Positions 16,918 through 26,060 of a stretch of DNA of 42,814 nucleotides are shown here, piece by piece (position 1 is the first letter of the stretch; each line of letters starts with the position of its first letter). The notes beneath the pieces are model-generated. The model was not told the DNA's origin. It did not search any database and worked only from the letters and a program-made list of their open reading frames with translations. This DNA is from a virus, in IMG/VR virus record IMGVR_UViG_3300036719_005178, positions 1 to 42,814 of that record; one strand, given 5' to 3'. Both the position numbers and the translations under genes were made by a program.

Positions 16918-18587
16918 TATGCAACGTTCCTGATAATAACTTTTGCAAGTCCTGTATGCCCACCTTGTCTTGTTGAAACTATTGTTACGGACCCATCAGT
17001 ATATCCACTTCCACCTCCACCACCTCCACCACCATTACCACCTTGCCCCCCCGTTGCACCATTTGCACCATTTCCACCGCCGTTTAATCCAAGTCCAGCA
17101 GTTTGTCTAATTGCATATCCAAATTTATGTCCTCTATTAATAAATGCCGTATTTGGAACAATATATCCATCAGCATTTACTAATTGAACTGTACCAACGT
17201 CTTGACAAGGAGAAAATCCTCTATTTAACCAATAGGAATTTCCTGGTGCAGTTCCTCCCTTGGAACATCCAAGAACTCTACCACCATCAGGTGCAGATGC
17301 TCTACTATCTTCTGAATAAATTGCTACTTGTCCGGATACGGAACCAAAAATTCCACTTGTTGTTGGTAATGTTCCTGGCAAATATAATCTGCCTCCAGCA
17401 CCAGCACCTCTTCCAAATCCATTTCCGCCTGCAACATTAACACCACCACCATCTCCACCATTACCGCCATTACCAGCGTTTCCTCCACCACCTACAGATG
17501 CAATGAGAGAAGATTTCCTCCATAAAAATACTGCTGCTCCACCAGATGCTTGAGGAAGTGCGGAAACAACATATTCAACATTTTTTTGCAAGGTCATTCT
17601 GATTGTGGATACTCCTCCTTCTCCTCCTCTATATCCACCATTACTAACGCCAACACATCCATATAGTTCTACGAGAACATCAATATCAGTTTCTGGAGCA
17701 TAAAAAGAGTAGATAGTTCCTGCCGGATCTCCTGCTTCTGCCGCAAGTGTAAAAGATTCAAAAAACACATTTGTACTTGATAATGATGCTGAAGAACCAC
17801 CAGTTTGATTGACTTTTTCTAAATTGATAATTTTTCTAGCGGATACAACAGAAAAAACTGCAGTGTTACTTGTCAATGGAGAATTGCTTGCTATTGAATT
17901 AGAAACAGTTGCAGTAACATTATAATTTCCAATTGCAGTTCCAGAAATTGAAAGTGTTGAACTTGTTGCTCCAGATACAGTAAATGTTGACCCACTAATG
18001 GAATTGGAACCGTTATTTAATGCAACTCCATTAATGTGCCACCGATAAGCAACAGATCCTCCATCATTTGAAGATGCAACAATAGAAAAAGTTGTCGTAG
18101 AAGTTTGCGAAACAGTTTGTGATGATGGTTGTGATGAAATAGAAACTAATGGATAAACTGTAAGTGTTGCTGTATTGGAATTGATTGGCTCATTTACTGC
18201 ATTTCCTGTAGATCTTCCAGACCCTACTTCCGTAATTCCTGTTGTGTTATATGCAGATGCAATATAATCAGCCTGAACGTAAAATTTTGCCCCATTTCCA
18301 TTTGGACTTACAATATTTGACATTGTAAGTGTAGTTGTTCCCGATCCAGATAATGTAGCACCAAGATATGATCCATCAGTTAATTGACCATAACCATCAG
18401 CATACCACTGATATGAAATAATTCCTGTGTTTGTTGCCGGATTTGTCGGACTTTGTGACGGAAAAGTTGCTGTTGCAATACCAACAAAAGTTACAATTCC
18501 AGCATTAGCAACAGAAACAGATGTTGGGTGGGTTGTAAATGATAAAATAGGACCATTTAAATCTAAAGTAGTCTGTTTATTAATCAT
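16917..18587 (-). CDS. Ig-like domain and glycine-rich adhesin
   Basis: A 556-residue protein. Residues about 10-145 and 148-248 look like two Ig-like beta-sandwich domains of the kind decorating phage virions: SYQWYADGYGQL and AYRWHINGVALNNG carry the core Trp two residues after the aromatic, and TLSISGTAIGNYNVTATVSN is the closing strands. Residues 250-330 form a beta linker. Residues about 330-556 alternate beta strands with glycine-rich loops ([55 protein letters not shown]), like gp38-type adhesins or the glycine-rich domain of phage tip proteins. It follows the 1955-residue gene by 12 bases with GGAAAA as a weak RBS. It probably binds host surface glycans. Confidence 0.78.
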   Translation of the reverse strand: MINKQTTLDLNGPILSFTTHPTSVSVANAGIVTFVGIATATFPSQSPTNPATNTGIISYQWYADGYGQLTDGSYLGATLSGSGTTTLTMSNIVSPNGNGAKFYVQADYIASAYNTTGITEVGSGRSTGNAVNEPINSNTATLTVYPLVSISSQPSSQTVSQTSTTTFSIVASSNDGGSVAYRWHINGVALNNGSNSISGSTFTVSGATSSTLSISGTAIGNYNVTATVSNSIASNSPLTSNTAVFSVVSARKIINLEKVNQTGGSSASLSSTNVFFESFTLAAEAGDPAGTIYSFYAPETDIDVLVELYGCVGVSNGGYRGGEGGVSTIRMTLQKNVEYVVSALPQASGGAAVFLWRKSSLIASVGGGGNAGNGGNGGDGGGVNVAGGNGFGRGAGAGGRLYLPGTLPTTSGIFGSVSGQVAIYSEDSRASAPDGGRVLGCSKGGTAPGNSYWLNRGFSPCQDVGTVQLVNADGYIVPNTAFINRGHKFGYAIRQTAGLGLNGGGNGANGATGGQGGNGGGGGGGGSGYTDGSVTIVSTRQGGHTGLAKVIIRNVA

Positions 18588-18599
18588 TTTTTAATTTTC

Positions 18600-21500
18600 C
18601 TAGTTGACAAAGTTTTGCCCAATAACAACTCCATACCAAGTTAATCCACCATCAAAAGTCTTAAATGAGTAGATATCAGACCTATTTGCAGTAGGAGTTA
18701 CGATTGGAAGAACTCCACCACCAGACCAATAAACAGGAAGTGCGGTACCTCCAGAATTTCTAATATCATCAATGTCCACAGTATAACCACCAGTAGAATT
18801 TTGCGATATCTTAATTGTGAAGGAACTTGATCCAGATGGTGGATTGGTAACTGTAAATTGATTTACGTTTTCAGTTAAGGTTAGATCAAATGTTTGTGCT
18901 TGAGAGAGATCAAGAGTGACTACATTTGAAGAACTTGAAACTGTTTGAACAACTTCAGTGTATGTCTTTAATCTTGTAAGACCTTCAACATCTAGTTTTG
19001 CTCTTGGGACTGTTGTTCCAATACCAACAGAAGGTCCACTTGTCGTGATTGTTGTTCCGCCAGTGCCAACTACAAGAGTTGTTGTAGTAATAATACCAGC
19101 AGTAATTCTACCAGATGAACTATTCAGATCATACGCACCAGTTGCAGTGATGATTCCACTTACAAATACATTGTTTGCAGTGATAATTCCAACAAACTGT
19201 GCAACTCCATTTACATAAAGTGATGTAGATGATGTTCCAACTGCACCAACTTCAAGACTAAATCTTGGAACTGATGTACCAATGCCAACATTATTCAGTG
19301 CAGTATTATAAATTCCACCACTAATTTGCGTCCATCCAAGTGCTGCTGCATTTAGATTTGTTAACGCGCTACCATCACCAGAGAAAGAAGTTGCATAACA
19401 AGTTCCAATAATATTAGTATTTCCATTGACGTGTAACTTGAAGGTATTTGCTGTTGTTCCAATACCAACTCCATTTTCATCAACAGAGAATTGAGTTGTT
19501 CCTGATCCAACCAGAAGTTTTGCAGTCCCCGGTGAAGTTGTTGCAATTCCAACTTGATCAAAGAGACCAATATTCAATGTCTTGGAAAGACTGATTGCAC
19601 CGAAACGATACCAATCATTATCATTTGTATAAATCCAACCAACATAACCACCAGCAGTTGGGTTATCAAGATAAATGATATCTCCTGGATTTCCTGCAAG
19701 AGCTGGTGTTGCAATTCCAACTGTATACTTTCTAGAAACAGTTGAATCTCCCTGCAAGAACAATGAAAATGCTTCAATACCTCTTGTTGAAGTAGAGGTT
19801 ACCTTGTTACTGAAGATTACTGGTCCATTAAATTCTGATGTTGCTTTACCATCAGATCCACCTTCAACACGAATTGAACGTGTAAAGGATCCCTCCGTTG
19901 GGGTAATAACATTTAATCCCTGTTGAGTTCCAATATCTTCACCAGTAATCGTTTGAATTGGGGTATCAAAAATTTCTTCTAATCCAGTAACTGTACTTAA
20001 CTTCTTGTTACCTGCATATGAAATACCCTTATCATTCATTCCTGTGTAGAAGTTGATACCACCATTCTTTCTTGTGGACTGTGAGAGAAGTTCTTCTTGT
20101 GGAGAAATTTGACGATCTTGCTTGTCTGGGAATGCAGTTGAATAGTTACCAGGACCAAATCCAACATATTCAAATGTATGCCCAGAAGCACGAATGATTG
20201 AGTGTCTTCTTAATTCAATGGGTTTAATTTCAATCTTTCTTACAACTGCTCCAACAGAATGAGTTGCTGCTTTACTTCCAAGAATACCACGAAAAACTGT
20301 AATTGGATTCGTAGCACCAACAATGCTACTTGTAGAAGTTGTTGCCCTAACCCGCATTATTTCATCATCAATCATCAAATAATCACCAATATTGACATCA
20401 AGACTAGAAACTGATGTTAAGTTAATTTGATCAGTCGTTGCATTGATAATGGGACTTGAAAGTGTAGTAGTAATTCCCGCATAAATGGTAGACATTCTAC
20501 CATTCAGATTTTCATTATCCACAGTAATGACACCATCATTGGATGTTATACCTTCACGATATGCAAAGAGATTTCCTGTTGCTGTTGGGGCATTTGCAGA
20601 CACTCCAATATTAATTTTAAAAGATGTGTTATTTACATTTTCAGTAACAACAAAATCTCCATTATATAAACTTTCATTTGCACCAACAATACGAACTTTA
20701 CTATCAACTTTTAATCCGTGATTATTGATTGATGTTACCAGAGCAATTCCTGTTGTATTATCATATGAAAAAGCACTGATACGAATTGCTTCTCCAGTTA
20801 GATAGACATATGCATTTGATGTATCTGTTGCACCAATTCCTGTAGTAGTTCCAACTCCAATGGCACTGGTTGAAGTTATAATAAAACTCTTTGCTGCTCC
20901 AACTTGAACATTTGTAATTCTATAAACATCATTAAATGGAGCATATACTTCTGAAGAAACACCAGAAATTCTTACAGTATCTCCAACATTATCATAAACA
21001 CCCGTGACGGTTACAACTGCTTGAGTGTATCCAGTGGTTGTACCAACACCAACAACTGCAAGAGTATTTCCAATACCATATGCAGATCCACCATCCATAA
21101 TCTTCACATCAGTAATGGTTCCAGATCCATCTACTGTGATTTTTGCTGTTGCGTGTTCACCAGTAATTGATCCCGCAAATCCAACAAGTTTTGCATTGTA
21201 GAGATCACCTGCAGTACCAGATCCATAACCAGCACCTGCAGTTGTAAGAGTGAGTCTTGTGATACGGTTCAGTCCGTGATCAATATTTGTATGAATAGTA
21301 TGAGATGTATTGCCAATACTAGAAACAATATCAGTTAAACCAACACCAACATCAGAATCTTTTAAAAACTTACCAATCGTTTCTTTAGTAATGCTGTTAC
21401 GAACATCATTAACCACAACCTCTCCGATTAGAGATGATGATGCAGCACAGATTGTTTCATCAGGATCTGATTTTGGATTATCACGATTAACTTGTGGATA

Positions 21501-24467
21501 AAGTTCTTTGACTGGTTGAGAAAATTTTTCTTCCGTAAATGGTGCAACAGTTGGACTGTTAGACGCATTCAATATTGTAATATAGTAAACTCCATCTTGC
21601 TGTCCCGCAACATACTTTTGAGATTCTTGTGTTCTATAGATGTAATAAGTTTCTTTGTATTGCTTTCTCTTAAAATATGGAAGAGAAGTTGTTCTTGCTG
21701 AAGTATTGTTTGAAAATGTTCCGGGACCAACTATACTTGGAATATTAACATTAAATTGCTTTGCACTACTGATTCCAATAACATCAAATGTCCCATTAAA
21801 TCCAGAGTTTGCAATTCCCACTAAATTATTTGAACTTTTAATATTTACAAGTTCAACCTTAGATCCAACAGAAAGATTATGAGGAAGTTCTGTAGTAATT
21901 TTTGCAATGTTTGATGACCATTCCGCATTTGCAATGAATCTAAAATTTCTTTGTTCATTTACATTTAACAGATATCCACTTCCAAAATTTCCAAAATATG
22001 TTTCAATTTCTTCGTCTATTTGTCCGATAGAAGTATTAGATTCCTGAATAATAAATGCATCAACTGGAGGTCTTGCTACAATTGCTCCAGTGCTCTTTGG
22101 AATTACATATCTAACACGATAAAGAGTATCATTTGTTGTGCGATTATCTTGTTTACGTTTAATATAAGTTCTTGGTGTTGCTGCTCCAAGTGATGTTGAT
22201 CCAAGTCCTACGATTGTGGAATAGATATTATTCTCGGTAGATGCAGTAGCAACTTGAATATACCATTGTCCATTTGTACTATCATATTGAATTGGATGCC
22301 CAAGATCTCCAGAGTTTTTATCAGTAACTCTACTCACAATAGATAAAATTCCACCCCTATCGTTAATTGAAATTGCATTTGATGCAAGAGTAGAATCTGT
22401 TTCAGTTTTCGCAAGTTTGATTTGACTTGTTGATAATGTACCATCTACAGTGTTTGTGATCGCATAATAAACAGTATTTGGCACAATTCCATCAGGCAAT
22501 TGTCCATTATCACTTAAAATTCTTACAGACTCTCCACTATAAAATGTATGATTACTAGTAAGATTTAAAGTGTTTCCATTAGTAACATTATTTGCAGTTC
22601 CAATCCTTGCGACAGTAAATTTCTTTTCAGAGCTGGATTGGGACCCAGACATTACAATACGAGCACTGTATTCAGCAGAAGATCCACTTGATGAAATTAA
22701 AACTTTCAGTGCATCATTTTCTCTTGCACCAATACGATATCCTTCCAATACATTTTCGGGTGGAATATCTGCGTTGGTTTGATTATAAAGATAAAGATTT
22801 CCCGTAGACGCAACACCAACAGTTTTGTTTACATCAATTGCATTAAATTCAATTGCTGTTTCCGTGAGAGGTAATTCTTTAGGAGGAATAATATGAGTAA
22901 TATATCCAAAATCATCTTGAGGGAATGCATTTTTTCTAAATCCCGATGCAACTAGTGCTTTTGATCCAAAGTTAGAATTGGAGTTTGTAACAGACTGATC
23001 ACCACCACTATCAGTTGAAAAATGCTCTGCATATCCGATTGCAAAAATAGAAACGTTTTGAATGAACGCTTCATTGATAGTCTTAATATGGAAGTTACGA
23101 TAAGATGGTTTAAAGATTGCTCTTGAATTGTTACTTATAGTTTCATTTCCAGGTTTGGTACTATCATCATATTCACCTGTTGCTGAATTGTAGAGAACAA
23201 AAGCATTATCATCCTTTTGAAGACCAATTCCAGTAAATTGAGCAATGACCATTGATTTAAATCCACTTGCCTTATCACCATCAGCAAGAACACCACACAT
23301 TCCATACACAGATCGCAAAGAAATATTAAAAATATAGGGTGATGCAGAAGTAACAGTATCTGATGATAAAGTCAGTGATGCATTAGTTACACTCGGAAGT
23401 GCAAGAATTGGAGTATTTTGAACTTGATATTTGAAATTAGTATCATCTACTCTTTCAGTAACAACAAACTGTCCATTATAAGTTGACTCGGAGACATTAC
23501 GAATTCTAAATGCAGTATCAACATCCAAACCTGATACTACAGATGCAGTAGTAACAGTAATTGTTGTTGATGATGTTACCCCATCACCAGATTTAATGCT
23601 CGTAATTCCAACTTCACCACCAGTAGGTCCAACAATACGATATTCATCAATTTTTGGTTGAATATCTAGACTGGAACTTGGATAATCAGGTTCAATTGCA
23701 CGACCAGATGATTGACCATAAGCAAGTCCAACTTTTTCATAATACATATCCAAATCTGTACGATCTGTCGTATAATTGTCAATAAAAGTATCATCAATAC
23801 TTACATCATTTGTACCATCAGCATACTCAAAGCACGTTAATTTGTGGTGAGAAAAATTAGGGACAAATAGGTTAGTAGTATAATCAATAAAACATTGTCC
23901 GTTTGGATCAGCATCAAAAATTGAAAATTGCCAAAAATAACATCCACCAGTTACACGGAAAATTGTAGATCTTTCTATATTATCATTTGTTGGATCTGGT
24001 ACATATTTTGGACGAATTTTTGTTTTACGAAGATCCAATCCGACAATTGATGTGCCACGAGGAACAATCACTCCACCGTGAATACTATTCAATTTATAGA
24101 GAGTATTGCTTGATGTTGTAACATCAAAGTTACTTGTTAAATCAAAAGGTGGAAAATCGTTTGAAGTTGTTCCATCTCTTAATTTAAAATTATTTGATCC
24201 ATCAGGAATCCATCCAGGACGGTTATCTACAATGTGATCTCCAGGATATAAAAGAATTGTGGTCTTTCCAAATCTATCATTGTTCAGTCCCCTCTGATAT
24301 GAAAATCTTGATGCTTCAATGAGAGCACGTTGAATCGTTTTAAATGGACGAGTTAGTGAATTTCCCGTGTTTTCAATACTATCAGTTGAATCAAGAGAGT
24401 TTGGATCAACGTAGAGAATTGTTCCTCTTACAGACTTCAAAAAATTATCTAATCTTGAAAGACCCAT
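18600..24467 (-). CDS. Giant virion protein with beta-helix N-terminus and fibre C-terminus
   Basis: A 1955-residue protein. The first 60 residues (MGLSRLDNFLKSVRGTILYV, DPNSLDSTDS) lead into a long beta-helix up to about 560 (RPFKTIQRALIEASRFSYQR, IVPRGTSIVGLDLRKTKIRP, NSNSNFGSKALVASGF), homologous to the beta-helices of the 624- and 2045-residue proteins. The middle has repeated beta modules, including a GAGYGSGTAGDLYNAKLVGF unit and GHTFEYVGFG. Residues about 1600-1830 carry VGIGT...LHV/LDV shaft repeats, and the last 110 residues (SDIYSFKTFDGGLTWYGVVI) share a domain with the 2045-residue protein. No long repeat of recent origin is seen. It is probably the main long fibre or a baseplate-attached spike. 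A late-promoter motif and a terminator of the upstream unit lie just before the gene. Confidence 0.85.
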   Translation of the reverse strand: MGLSRLDNFLKSVRGTILYVDPNSLDSTDSIENTGNSLTRPFKTIQRALIEASRFSYQRGLNNDRFGKTTILLYPGDHIVDNRPGWIPDGSNNFKLRDGTTSNDFPPFDLTSNFDVTTSSNTLYKLNSIHGGVIVPRGTSIVGLDLRKTKIRPKYVPDPTNDNIERSTIFRVTGGCYFWQFSIFDADPNGQCFIDYTTNLFVPNFSHHKLTCFEYADGTNDVSIDDTFIDNYTTDRTDLDMYYEKVGLAYGQSSGRAIEPDYPSSSLDIQPKIDEYRIVGPTGGEVGITSIKSGDGVTSSTTITVTTASVVSGLDVDTAFRIRNVSESTYNGQFVVTERVDDTNFKYQVQNTPILALPSVTNASLTLSSDTVTSASPYIFNISLRSVYGMCGVLADGDKASGFKSMVIAQFTGIGLQKDDNAFVLYNSATGEYDDSTKPGNETISNNSRAIFKPSYRNFHIKTINEAFIQNVSIFAIGYAEHFSTDSGGDQSVTNSNSNFGSKALVASGFRKNAFPQDDFGYITHIIPPKELPLTETAIEFNAIDVNKTVGVASTGNLYLYNQTNADIPPENVLEGYRIGARENDALKVLISSSGSSAEYSARIVMSGSQSSSEKKFTVARIGTANNVTNGNTLNLTSNHTFYSGESVRILSDNGQLPDGIVPNTVYYAITNTVDGTLSTSQIKLAKTETDSTLASNAISINDRGGILSIVSRVTDKNSGDLGHPIQYDSTNGQWYIQVATASTENNIYSTIVGLGSTSLGAATPRTYIKRKQDNRTTNDTLYRVRYVIPKSTGAIVARPPVDAFIIQESNTSIGQIDEEIETYFGNFGSGYLLNVNEQRNFRFIANAEWSSNIAKITTELPHNLSVGSKVELVNIKSSNNLVGIANSGFNGTFDVIGISSAKQFNVNIPSIVGPGTFSNNTSARTTSLPYFKRKQYKETYYIYRTQESQKYVAGQQDGVYYITILNASNSPTVAPFTEEKFSQPVKELYPQVNRDNPKSDPDETICAASSSLIGEVVVNDVRNSITKETIGKFLKDSDVGVGLTDIVSSIGNTSHTIHTNIDHGLNRITRLTLTTAGAGYGSGTAGDLYNAKLVGFAGSITGEHATAKITVDGSGTITDVKIMDGGSAYGIGNTLAVVGVGTTTGYTQAVVTVTGVYDNVGDTVRISGVSSEVYAPFNDVYRITNVQVGAAKSFIITSTSAIGVGTTTGIGATDTSNAYVYLTGEAIRISAFSYDNTTGIALVTSINNHGLKVDSKVRIVGANESLYNGDFVVTENVNNTSFKINIGVSANAPTATGNLFAYREGITSNDGVITVDNENLNGRMSTIYAGITTTLSSPIINATTDQINLTSVSSLDVNIGDYLMIDDEIMRVRATTSTSSIVGATNPITVFRGILGSKAATHSVGAVVRKIEIKPIELRRHSIIRASGHTFEYVGFGPGNYSTAFPDKQDRQISPQEELLSQSTRKNGGINFYTGMNDKGISYAGNKKLSTVTGLEEIFDTPIQTITGEDIGTQQGLNVITPTEGSFTRSIRVEGGSDGKATSEFNGPVIFSNKVTSTSTRGIEAFSLFLQGDSTVSRKYTVGIATPALAGNPGDIIYLDNPTAGGYVGWIYTNDNDWYRFGAISLSKTLNIGLFDQVGIATTSPGTAKLLVGSGTTQFSVDENGVGIGTTANTFKLHVNGNTNIIGTCYATSFSGDGSALTNLNAAALGWTQISGGIYNTALNNVGIGTSVPRFSLEVGAVGTSSTSLYVNGVAQFVGIITANNVFVSGIITATGAYDLNSSSGRITAGIITTTTLVVGTGGTTITTSGPSVGIGTTVPRAKLDVEGLTRLKTYTEVVQTVSSSSNVVTLDLSQAQTFDLTLTENVNQFTVTNPPSGSSSFTIKISQNSTGGYTVDIDDIRNSGGTALPVYWSGGGVLPIVTPTANRSDIYSFKTFDGGLTWYGVVIGQNFVN

Positions 24468-24498
24468 TTTATTAGTGCTTATAGTTTCCGTTATAGAT

Positions 24499-24506
24499 TA
24501 TTTATC
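24499..24506 (-). promoter_or_regulatory. Candidate T4-type late promoter, GATAAATA
   Basis: GATAAATA on the minus strand, 32 bases before the 1955-residue gene and immediately after the cUUCGg terminator; it would restart transcription of the late fibre block. Confidence 0.55.
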
Positions 24507-24510
24507 ATAC

Positions 24511-24533
24511 AACAAAACCACCCGAAGGTGGTT
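24511..24533 (-). terminator. Rho-independent terminator with cUUCGg tetraloop
   Basis: On the minus strand AACCACC, loop TTCG, GGTGGTT, then TTGTTG. The 7-bp stem closes with C(UUCG)G, the extra-stable tetraloop favoured in T4 terminators. It lies about 26 bases after the stop of the Mom-like gene and ends the accessory unit. Confidence 0.85.
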
Positions 24534-24558
24534 CTGAAGTCACACGGAAGGAGTTTGG

Positions 24559-25188
24559 TTAAGTATCACCTTGATTATTATACCACTTCTCTTCCTTCCA
24601 CGTCAACCTTTTTTCTAATTCTTTATCAAAAATCATTAAGTATCTATGCTTGCGACTTCTTTCCCTCCATTCACCCTCTACACCTTTCACAGAACCTCTT
24701 GAATGTTTGGTTCCATCAGCATAATAAAAATCTTTTTTTGGGTCTGTTAACCCATAATACTTGAAATTACAAGCGCGGTAGATAATTCCGTTGTGGCGAG
24801 TAGAATCAGCGTAGCTAAGAATAGCAGAAACATTTGCATCTTTTTTAAACCTCCGTATGCAACGACTTAAGAACCAGGATGTGATATTATATTCTTCTTT
24901 TTGTATATCTGGATCGACACATAATCTTGAAAGTTCGTATAATCCATCTTGCTGATCACGATCTAGACCAAATGCCCCGACCGCTATTTCTGGGACGGGG
25001 ATCTTAGTAAAGACGCAAGCAGCGAGACAGTTACCAACGTGCAAAAAATCACAAATATTGGATTTGAATAAACCGTAGTTGTATCCACTTTTAAAATCTT
25101 TTGATTCGTCTTTAAGATAATGATGAGTATAAAGAAGGTTTTTGATTTCCTCTTTACACACCTTATCTATATAAAAATCAGATTTCAT
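24559..25188 (-). CDS. Mom-like GNAT-fold DNA modification protein
   Basis: A 209-residue protein. The pattern matches phage Mu Mom and its relatives: YELSRLCVDPDI (acetyl-CoA-binding strand), ITSWFLSRCIRRFKK, then AILSYADSTRHNGIIYRACN, FKYYGLT, YYADGTKHSRGSVKG and a C-terminal SRKHRYL. Mu Mom (about 230 residues) converts adenine in phage DNA to N6-carbamoylmethyl-adenine and so protects it from restriction. Length and motif order agree; the N-terminal 45 residues (KEEIKNLLYTHHYLKDESKD) also fit. It is the last gene of the accessory unit that starts at the sigma70 promoter, consistent with early or middle expression. No RBS is obvious. The alternative is a GNAT acetyltransferase with another target. 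Confidence 0.75.
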   Translation of the reverse strand: MKSDFYIDKVCKEEIKNLLYTHHYLKDESKDFKSGYNYGLFKSNICDFLHVGNCLAACVFTKIPVPEIAVGAFGLDRDQQDGLYELSRLCVDPDIQKEEYNITSWFLSRCIRRFKKDANVSAILSYADSTRHNGIIYRACNFKYYGLTDPKKDFYYADGTKHSRGSVKGVEGEWRERSRKHRYLMIFDKELEKRLTWKEEKWYNNQGDT

Positions 25189-25201
25189 TAAGTATTTTTA
25201 C

Positions 25202-25372
25202 TCAATTTTGTTTGGATTCCAAAATATATTCTACGGTATTTGCAATGTCATTCATAGCTACACGAAGATCTGGTTGCTGTCCCGATTCTTGTCTTATCAC
25301 TGGACGGGAATCTTGAGTTAATACCCATCTCCACTGACTCATTTCTTTACAATACCAAAGATTAATCTTCAT
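25202..25372 (-). CDS. Small conserved-type phage protein
   Basis: A 56-residue frame read directly from the sequence: ATG 25372 (MKINLWYCKEMSQWRWVL) to TGA 25202, with GGAG upstream and an 11-base overlap with the end of the 69-residue gene. A second ATG at 25342 would give 46 residues. The sequence is coherent (SQWRWVLTQDSRP, then QPDLRVAMNDIANTVEYILE), with Trp-rich beta strands followed by an amphipathic helix, and resembles small proteins I have seen in marine T4-like phages. Function unknown; perhaps one of the small early host-takeover proteins. Confidence 0.65.
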   Translation of the reverse strand: MKINLWYCKEMSQWRWVLTQDSRPVIRQESGQQPDLRVAMNDIANTVEYILESKQN

Positions 25373-25571
25373 TCTTAAAATGCTCCAGTTTAATCCAATT
25401 TATAAGAGCATTCAATTCCATCATAAAGGAATTATTGACTTCTACATCTGGCAAGTCTTGATACACTTCTTTAAGTTCTTTAAATGCTTCTTCTTTTTTT
25501 AATGTGTCATCACGATAATATTCTAACGCTTCAATAACAAGTTTGCGATCTTTTTGTGAGAGTAAAGACAT
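25362..25571 (-). CDS. Small helical protein of unknown function
   Basis: A 69-residue frame (MSLLSQKDRKLVIEALEYYR). It is predicted almost entirely helical, with charged and hydrophobic residues alternating (KKEEAFKELKEVYQDL, NALINWIKLEHF). No metal-binding or catalytic motif is visible. It lies 21 bases after tRNA-Thr and overlaps the next gene by 11 bases, so it belongs to the accessory unit. The RBS is weak. It is probably a small early protein; no family recognised. Confidence 0.62.
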   Translation of the reverse strand: MSLLSQKDRKLVIEALEYYRDDTLKKEEAFKELKEVYQDLPDVEVNNSFMMELNALINWIKLEHFKNED

Positions 25572-25592
25572 AAGAGTTGTGATAAAAACTCA

Positions 25593-25664
25593 AGCCCCCG
25601 ATCTGATTTGAACAGACGACCGATGGTTTACAAAACCATTGCTCTACCACTGAGCTACAAGGGC
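25593..25664 (-). tRNA. tRNA-Thr (anticodon UGU)
   Basis: The minus strand folds into a complete 72-base cloverleaf. The acceptor stem is GCCCTTG with CGGGGGC, including two U-G pairs; the D-arm is GCTC...GAGC. The anticodon stem ATGGT/ACCAT holds loop TTTGTAA (anticodon TGT), the variable loop is CGGTC, and the T-arm is GTCTG-TTCAAAT-CAGAT. The discriminator is U and CCA is not encoded. It starts 3 bases after the stop of the 89-residue gene. Confidence 0.93.
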
Positions 25665-25667
25665 AAA

Positions 25668-25937
25668 TTAATCAACAGGCAACATTTCAGGATTTTCCAG
25701 TTCAACGTCAAATAACATTGGATGGCACTCCTCATCAATCAAATAGAATGATGTTCGGTACAAATCTTCTGGATCGTATCTTAATTGTTGGTCTGCTAAA
25801 TGAATAACTTCCAAATCTTGCATTGCACAATCAGGAAGTTCATCAAAAGTAAATGGAATGTGATTTATAAAGTACATTAGAACAATTTGAGTTCCTTTAT
25901 TGTACCAACAGTATGCGGCATCAATTCTGTACTTCAT
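25668..25937 (-). CDS. Small protein of unknown function between two tRNA genes
   Basis: An 89-residue frame (MKYRIDAAYCWYNKGTQIVL). It has a beta start, an acidic middle (DLEVIHLADQQLRYDPEDLY) and an acidic end (DVELENPEMLPVD), and 3 Cys. No known domain is apparent. It lies between tRNA-Leu and tRNA-Thr, and a TCTAAATA motif ends 23 bases before the ATG, so late expression is possible in addition to read-through from the sigma70 promoter. Similar small acidic proteins occur near tRNAs in T4-like phages. Confidence 0.6.
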   Translation of the reverse strand: MKYRIDAAYCWYNKGTQIVLMYFINHIPFTFDELPDCAMQDLEVIHLADQQLRYDPEDLYRTSFYLIDEECHPMLFDVELENPEMLPVD

Positions 25938-25959
25938 AGGATTAGTTCCTACTTTGGTT

Positions 25960-25967
25960 TATTTAGA
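25960..25967 (-). promoter_or_regulatory. Possible late promoter variant, TCTAAATA
   Basis: TCTAAATA on the minus strand, 23 bases before the 89-residue gene. It overlaps an inverted repeat (25963-25980; TTAGAG and CTCTAA around a 6-base loop) that directly follows the 3' end of tRNA-Leu and may instead be a processing hairpin. Confidence 0.3.
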
Positions 25968-25980
25968 GTATAAACTCTAA

Positions 25981-26053
25981 TACCTGTGGTGAGATTCGAA
26001 CTCACGCTTGAACGATTTTAAGTCGTTTGCCTCTTCCGCTGGGCTACACAGGC
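25981..26053 (-). tRNA. tRNA-Leu (anticodon UAA) with short variable loop
   Basis: The minus strand gives a 73-base cloverleaf. The acceptor stem is GCCTGTG with CACAGGT, and U8 A9 precede the D-arm (GCC...GGC). The anticodon stem AACGA/TCGTT holds loop CTTAAAA (anticodon TAA), the variable loop is CAAGC, and the T-arm is GTGAG-TTCGAAT-CTCAC. The discriminator is A and CCA is not encoded. Bacterial tRNA-Leu normally has a long variable arm; here there are only five bases. It reads UUA, a frequent codon in an AT-rich phage. Confidence 0.88.
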
Positions 26054-26060
26054 ATAAAAA

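Noticed and set aside
25593-26053. tRNA genes as phage attachment sites
   Set aside because: No integrase, no split tRNA copy; phages of this type are lytic.
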